Assembly: GCA_024275635.1 (NCBI GenBank)
Contig: JAJRYT010000139.1
Span: 17,035-81,034 of the forward strand
DNA length: 64,000 bases
Direction of reading: 5' to 3'
From: Chloroflexota bacterium
GTDB taxonomy: Bacteria; Chloroflexota; Anaerolineae; Promineifilales; Promineifilaceae
Shown: positions 60,024 through 64,000 of the stretch, piece after piece
Layout: each line of letters starts with the position of its first letter
Position numbering within the stretch: the first letter of the stretch is position 1
Notes under the pieces: model-generated
What the model was told of the DNA's origin: nothing
Seen by the model: the letters and a program-made list of their open reading frames with translations, nothing else
Database searches by the model: none
Program-made: the position numbers and the translations under genes

Positions 60024-63000
60024 ATGAGTGAAATAACAACTACGCCGACGGATACAAAACCTGACTTTCTTTCCCGTCCGCTTTTAACGACAGTAAGCCT
60101 GGATTGGGAAAAAGCGATTTACCTTGCCTTTATTGTGCTGGCCGTTCTCACCCGCTTTTGGGCCTTGGGCAGCCGGGTGATGAGCCATGACGAGAGCCTG
60201 CACACCCAGTTCAGCTACCAGTTTTCCAATGGGGACGGTTACAGCCATACGCCGTTGATGCACGGGCCGTTCTTGTTTCATATAACGGCCGTTTCCTACT
60301 GGCTCTTTGGCGACAGCGACACGGCTGCCCGTATCCCTGTCGCCATCTTCGGCGTGATTTTGATTGCCATGCCTTACCTGCTGCGTCGTCAGATTGGCCG
60401 GATTGGGGCATTGTTTGCCAGCTTCATATTCCTCATCTCACCCTACATCACCTACTACTCCCGCTATATTCGCCACGATATTTACGTCATCGTTTGGGCG
60501 CTCATCGTCTTCATTGCCATCTGGCAGTATTTGCACGAGCGGGACGAAAAATATTTATGGTGGTTTGCCGGAGGACTGGCGCTCATGTTGTCCACCAAAG
60601 AAGTCGCCTTCATTTACGTGGCCATCTTCGGCGGCTTCCTGATTTTGCGCCTTCTGGCCCAGATAAGTTTATCCGGCTGGTTCCACAGCGTCTTGCCCCA
60701 ACTGCGTACCCCCATCCTGGCCGCGCTCCTGGGCGTTCTGCTCTTTAGCGGCGGCTTCATCGGGCAGAAGCTAATGCCTGCAGCCGTGACGCCAGAAGTG
60801 ACCCCCGACGCCACTGAAGGTTTTGCTGTTGACCCCACCGAAGATCTGCCCGTTAGCACAGATGCGCAAGCCGGCAATGACGCTATCCTGCGCTGGGTGC
60901 AGATAATAGGCATAGGCGTTTTGGGCGCGGGATTATTCCTGGCGGCGCGCGAGATGCGGCCCAACATTGACCAACACCCTGAATTTGACCTGATCATGCT
61001 CTTCACAACATTGATCCTGCCGGCCACTTCGCCGCTGTTGACGACGATTGCCGGTTGGAATCCACGCGATTACACGGTTAACACCTGCATGTTGGAGGGG
61101 CAGGAGGCGATGAGTTCGCTGCAAGTGTTGGTGGCCCGCCTGGGCAACAGCATTTGTTGGTCATCTTATCTTGAGTCGGGCATGGTTCATTCCGGCCTGT
61201 TTCTCGTCGTTACGCTTGTTATTGCGGTTCTTCTCGGCTTATGGTGGAATCGGCGGCGGTGGCTGATTGCGGCCGTTATCTTCCACGCTATTTTTGCATT
61301 CCTGTTTACATCGGTTTTCACCAATCCTGGCGGTTGGGCCAGCGGCATGATTGGTTCGTTGGGCTATTGGCTGGAACAACAAAGCGTGGAAAGAGGCAGC
61401 CAACCGACATTTTATTATTTCTTTGTCGTCCCTTTTTATGAATTCCTGCCGCTCATCTTCTCTCTGTTGGCCATTCGTTTATGGACGCAGAAGCAGAAAA
61501 TCAACAAAATCGCCGGTTATTGGATAAGCTTAATCGTGGTCTCGTTACTGGCCTACAGTTTGAGCAACTGGGCTTATAATCGGTCTATCTCCTTGCTGGG
61601 CGGGGAGACAACACAGATTCCTGGGCTGTTGGTCGGCGGTTTGCTGCTGGGAGGGGGCGTTTTGTTCTGGTTTTTTGTCCGCCAGAGCCAGCTTCTCAAG
61701 CAGTTTGATGTGGATCGTTTGACTAAATTGATAGACCTCCGCGCGTTGTTTGGTTTTGTGCCGATGTTGATTTGGTGGCTGCTGCTGACCTGGGTGGCTT
61801 ACAGCTACGCGGGCGAGAAGATGCCCTGGTTGAGCGCCCATTTTGTTATCCCGATGGCGTTTTTGGCGGGTTGGTATTTTAATGAGAAGTTGCAGGGATT
61901 TCGGCTTGATCAACTGTTTTCTGGATCGGTGTTGGGGTTAATGGGGGTAACGGCCGTTTTCATCATCGCTATCTTCCTGGCTCTTGGCCCCATCCTGCTG
62001 GGCCAGATTGCGTGGGGCAATCAGGATCTGGGTAATTTGAGCGGGATCGGCCGTTTTCTGGGCAGCGTGGCGGTGGCTGGGGGTCTTTATTACCTGTGGC
62101 GGCAGGCCCGCGAGCGGGTGGATGATTCCATGCGCCGTCCCATCCTTCTCCTCAGCGTGTTCGGGTTGCTCAGTTTACTCACTATTCGATTCACCTACAT
62201 GGCCGCCTTCCTCAATGCCGATTACACCACCGAATTTATGGTGTACGCGCACGGCGCACCAGCCACCAAGAATGCGGTGCTTGACCAATTAGAAGCACTT
62301 TCCATGCGTCAAAACGGCGATAAAAGCATCAAGGTCGCCTTTGACAACGACGTTTCCTGGCCCTTTACCTGGTACCTGCGTGATTACCCGAACCGCGTCT
62401 ACTTTGGCGAGAATCCCAGCCACAGCCTGACAGAATCGCCGGTGGTGCTGGTGGGCAGTTTGAACTGGGGCAAAGTGGAGCCGTACCTGGGCAATAATTA
62501 CCAGCAGTGGACATACACGTTCCTTTGGTGGCCGATGGAGGAGTACCGTAAAATTTCTTGGAACGCGATTTTTGGCGATCCGAACGACGCGGTTCGGCGC
62601 GGCCTGGGGAATTCTGAAGTGCGCCAGGCGCTGTGGGATATTTTCTTTTACCGCGATTATACAAAGTATGGACAGGTGTTTGGCGGCACGTATGCAGCCG
62701 GAGAATGGCCGCTGCGCCACGAACTGCGGATGTATATACGCAAAGATATGCTGGCCGATTTGTGGGATTATGGCATTGGCGCGGTAAGCGCAGTGGGGTT
62801 GGAAGACCCCTATGCGGAGAAGGAGATAGCGCTGTCCCCTGTTTTGACGTTGAATGAAAGTGGCGCGGCCGGAGCCGGGCCAGGCCAGTTTAGCGCCCCG
62901 CGTAATGTAGCTGTGGCTGAAGACGGCCGTATCTACGTCCTCGACTCCGGCAATCATCGCGTCCAGGTGTTTGGGGCCGATGGACAGCTTTTGACCGGCT

Positions 63001-63830
63001 GGGGCAGCCAGGGGAGTGAACCGGGCCAGTTTAATGAACCCTGGGGATTGGCGATTGATGAGAATTTTGTCTATGTGGCCGATACCTGGAACCATCGCAT
63101 CCAGAAGTTCACATTGGACGGTGAGTTTGTAACATTGTTCGGTCGCAGCGGCGCGCCCAGCGACGAGCCGGACACCAACGGGCTGGGACTATTTTTCGGC
63201 CCGCGCGATATCATCTTGCTGCCGGATAACCGTCTGCTTATCACCGATACGGGAAATCACCGACTGCAAATTGCCGATCGGGACGGCCGTTTCTTGAGTC
63301 AAGTGGGCAATTTTGGCAATCTCCTGGGCCAGTTTAATGAGCCGGTGGGGTTGGGAACCGGGCCGGATGGCTTTGTGTACCTGGCCGATACGTGGAACGG
63401 CCGTATCCAACAATTTACCCCCGATATGGTTGCCAGTAATGAATGGGCTGTCAATGCCTGGGCTGGGCAGAGCATCAACAACAAACCGTATACGGCCGTT
63501 GACAGCGCCGGCCGTATCTACGTGACGGACCCCGAAGGTTACCGTGTTCTCATCTTCAACAACTTCGGCGACTACCTGGGTCGGTTCGGCAGTTTTGGCG
63601 TGGATGCCAATAACTTTGGGTTGCCGAATGGCATTACCCTCGACAACCAGGATAACATCTACATCGCCGATGCCGGCAACAATCGTATCCTCAAATTTGC
63701 CCCGGCATTTGGCGCGCCCGCACAAACGGCCGTTGATCAAAATACTGTTGATAATGGCGCTGATGAACCGGAGAGCAATGTGGGTGGCGACAGCGCCAAT
63801 AACCCGGTATCGCCAACGCCTACTGAATAG
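60024..63830 (+). CDS. Agl23-like (TIGR03663) membrane protein with NHL propeller
   Basis: The 1268-residue protein has about fifteen hydrophobic segments (about 30-750) and matches TIGR03663: WALGSRVMSHDESLHTQFSY near the start, with the acidic HDES motif of GT-C enzymes, SPYITYYSRYIRHDIYV, then WWLLLTWVAYSYAGEKMPWL. The soluble part (about 750-930) has DVSWPFTWYLRDYPN. From about 950 to 1235 there are six NHL repeats (GQFSAPRNVAVAEDGRIYVLD, RVQVFG and so on), enough for a closed propeller. The archaeal relative is linked to lipid-linked sugar flipping and N-glycosylation. The NHL part may bind the acceptor or the wall. A short Asp/Asn-rich tail ends the protein. Confidence 0.88.
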   Translation: MSEITTTPTDTKPDFLSRPLLTTVSLDWEKAIYLAFIVLAVLTRFWALGSRVMSHDESLHTQFSYQFSNGDGYSHTPLMHGPFLFHITAVSYWLFGDSDTAARIPVAIFGVILIAMPYLLRRQIGRIGALFASFIFLISPYITYYSRYIRHDIYVIVWALIVFIAIWQYLHERDEKYLWWFAGGLALMLSTKEVAFIYVAIFGGFLILRLLAQISLSGWFHSVLPQLRTPILAALLGVLLFSGGFIGQKLMPAAVTPEVTPDATEGFAVDPTEDLPVSTDAQAGNDAILRWVQIIGIGVLGAGLFLAAREMRPNIDQHPEFDLIMLFTTLILPATSPLLTTIAGWNPRDYTVNTCMLEGQEAMSSLQVLVARLGNSICWSSYLESGMVHSGLFLVVTLVIAVLLGLWWNRRRWLIAAVIFHAIFAFLFTSVFTNPGGWASGMIGSLGYWLEQQSVERGSQPTFYYFFVVPFYEFLPLIFSLLAIRLWTQKQKINKIAGYWISLIVVSLLAYSLSNWAYNRSISLLGGETTQIPGLLVGGLLLGGGVLFWFFVRQSQLLKQFDVDRLTKLIDLRALFGFVPMLIWWLLLTWVAYSYAGEKMPWLSAHFVIPMAFLAGWYFNEKLQGFRLDQLFSGSVLGLMGVTAVFIIAIFLALGPILLGQIAWGNQDLGNLSGIGRFLGSVAVAGGLYYLWRQARERVDDSMRRPILLLSVFGLLSLLTIRFTYMAAFLNADYTTEFMVYAHGAPATKNAVLDQLEALSMRQNGDKSIKVAFDNDVSWPFTWYLRDYPNRVYFGENPSHSLTESPVVLVGSLNWGKVEPYLGNNYQQWTYTFLWWPMEEYRKISWNAIFGDPNDAVRRGLGNSEVRQALWDIFFYRDYTKYGQVFGGTYAAGEWPLRHELRMYIRKDMLADLWDYGIGAVSAVGLEDPYAEKEIALSPVLTLNESGAAGAGPGQFSAPRNVAVAEDGRIYVLDSGNHRVQVFGADGQLLTGWGSQGSEPGQFNEPWGLAIDENFVYVADTWNHRIQKFTLDGEFVTLFGRSGAPSDEPDTNGLGLFFGPRDIILLPDNRLLITDTGNHRLQIADRDGRFLSQVGNFGNLLGQFNEPVGLGTGPDGFVYLADTWNGRIQQFTPDMVASNEWAVNAWAGQSINNKPYTAVDSAGRIYVTDPEGYRVLIFNNFGDYLGRFGSFGVDANNFGLPNGITLDNQDNIYIADAGNNRILKFAPAFGAPAQTAVDQNTVDNGADEPESNVGGDSANNPVSPTPTE
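63758..63795. repeat. 38-bp direct repeat, copy A
   Basis: This stretch near the end of the Agl23-like gene is identical to 63963-64000, which is outside the gene. The copies are 205 bases apart, and the second copy runs to the edge of the window. It may be a partial duplication of the gene end. Confidence 0.9.
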
Positions 63831-63945
63831 GCCGCCCGCCCTACATTTCCCCCAGGGCAATTGCATACTCTGATCGCCGATGAATGGAATTCATCGGTTG
63901 AGACAAGAAACCGGCTGAAGCAGGTTGAAGAATAGCCGTTTCAGA

Positions 63946-63964
63946 CGACGGTTTTCAACCGTCG
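63946..63964. repeat. 8-bp-stem hairpin CGACGGTT-TTC-AACCGTCG
   Basis: The stem is perfect and is part of a longer palindromic stretch (63870-63965). That stretch has further short complements such as CCGGCTGAAG and GGTTGAAGAA words. It lies after the Agl23-like gene and just before the second copy of the 38-bp repeat. Confidence 0.65.
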
Positions 63965-64000
63965 CTGATGAACCGGAGAGCAATGTGGGTGGCGACAGCG
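63963..64000. repeat. 38-bp direct repeat, copy B (to window edge)
   Basis: Identical to 63758-63795. Here it follows a hairpin and is not preceded by the rest of the gene. How far the identity goes cannot be seen because the window stops. Confidence 0.9.

Larger units (their letters stand above)
1..64000. repeat. dispersed ACGGCCGT octamer (HIP1-like palindrome)
   Basis: The 8-bp palindrome ACGGCCGT, most often as AACGGCCGTT, recurs roughly 100 times across the window by eye count, on average about every 600 bases. One or two copies would be expected at this base composition. Examples lie near 2816, 4170, 10762, 19190, 22850, 31070, 36360, 41218, 46558, 53765, 58258 and 63727. Most copies are inside genes and are read as ACG-GCC-GT (Thr-Ala-Val) or AAC-GGC-CGT (Asn-Gly-Arg). 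Copies are also found between genes. Stretches with none are about 11.98-16.06 kb, 38.2-40.86 kb and 43.12-45.8 kb. The function is unknown. The comparison is with the HIP1 octamer of cyanobacteria. Confidence 0.9.

Noticed and set aside
1..64000. tRNA, rRNA, transposase, integrase or CRISPR features
   Set aside because: No cloverleaf, conserved rRNA segment, DDE or tyrosine recombinase motif, or spaced direct repeats were seen on reading both strands; a short RNA gene could still be missed by eye.
1..64000. reassignment of TAG to an amino acid to explain the split kinase gene
   Set aside because: Several intact genes (ending at 16918, 40766, 47884 and 63830) stop at TAG at the expected length, so a general change of code is excluded.

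Overview
The window looks like a chromosomal segment of an uncultured or little-studied Chloroflexota bacterium (Anaerolineae-type). The evidence is the tandem DUF2298 (Chlor_Arch_YYY) membrane proteins, the Agl23-like TIGR03663 protein, the kinase-FHA membrane receptor type, the large multi-GAF histidine kinases and the nSTAND1-WD40 protein. This assignment is inferred from protein families only. No rRNA, tRNA, transposase, phage module or CRISPR array was seen.

Layout. 0-15.6 kb: a VapC-like PIN toxin tail, then a long run of minus-strand genes. These are an M23/SH3/glycosidase-like multidomain protein, a DUF3048 lipoprotein, and a signalling block of two alpha/beta hydrolases, two response regulators, a 1204-aa hybrid-like sensor kinase, an acyl-ACP-reductase-like enzyme, a left-handed beta-helix protein, a V4R-like domain protein, a Ras-like GTPase and a DUF4388 protein. 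15.8-25.4 kb: threonine aldolase, a Ser/Thr kinase-FHA receptor gene broken by two in-frame amber codons, an HD hydrolase, a GT-C-like membrane protein, an acyltransferase-3 protein, and hom with a promoter, 18-codon leader ORF and terminator upstream. 25.9-29.3 kb: a complete zinc uptake operon (znuA-znuC-znuB-zur) with a perfect palindromic operator over its promoter. 29.3-40.8 kb: a BTAD/STAND/TPR regulator, an orphan Flp pilin behind tandem palindromic operators, RseP, and a translationally coupled EAD-protein/nSTAND1-WD40 pair that looks like a conflict or cell-death system. 40.2-47.9 kb: a small membrane protein, SelA, TsaD, a GAF-PAS histidine kinase, an AlaX-type editing protein and a Crp-family regulator. 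48-64 kb: an envelope glycosylation-like locus with two DUF2298 proteins, a GT39 protein, an ECF sigma factor and its putative anti-sigma factor (separated by an antiparallel FkbM methyltransferase), and an Agl23-like protein ending in a six-blade NHL propeller.

Two sequence-level phenomena cut across the genes. First, the palindromic octamer ACGGCCGT occurs about a hundred times, against one or two expected by chance. It is mostly inside genes, where it reads Thr-Ala-Val or Asn-Gly-Arg. Second, several families of inverted, low-complexity repeats sit between genes and also in frame inside genes. The DUF2298 proteins carry four copies of one element, which encode a recurring peptide of the type KIEDSRLK...NHQSSII in trans-membrane loops.
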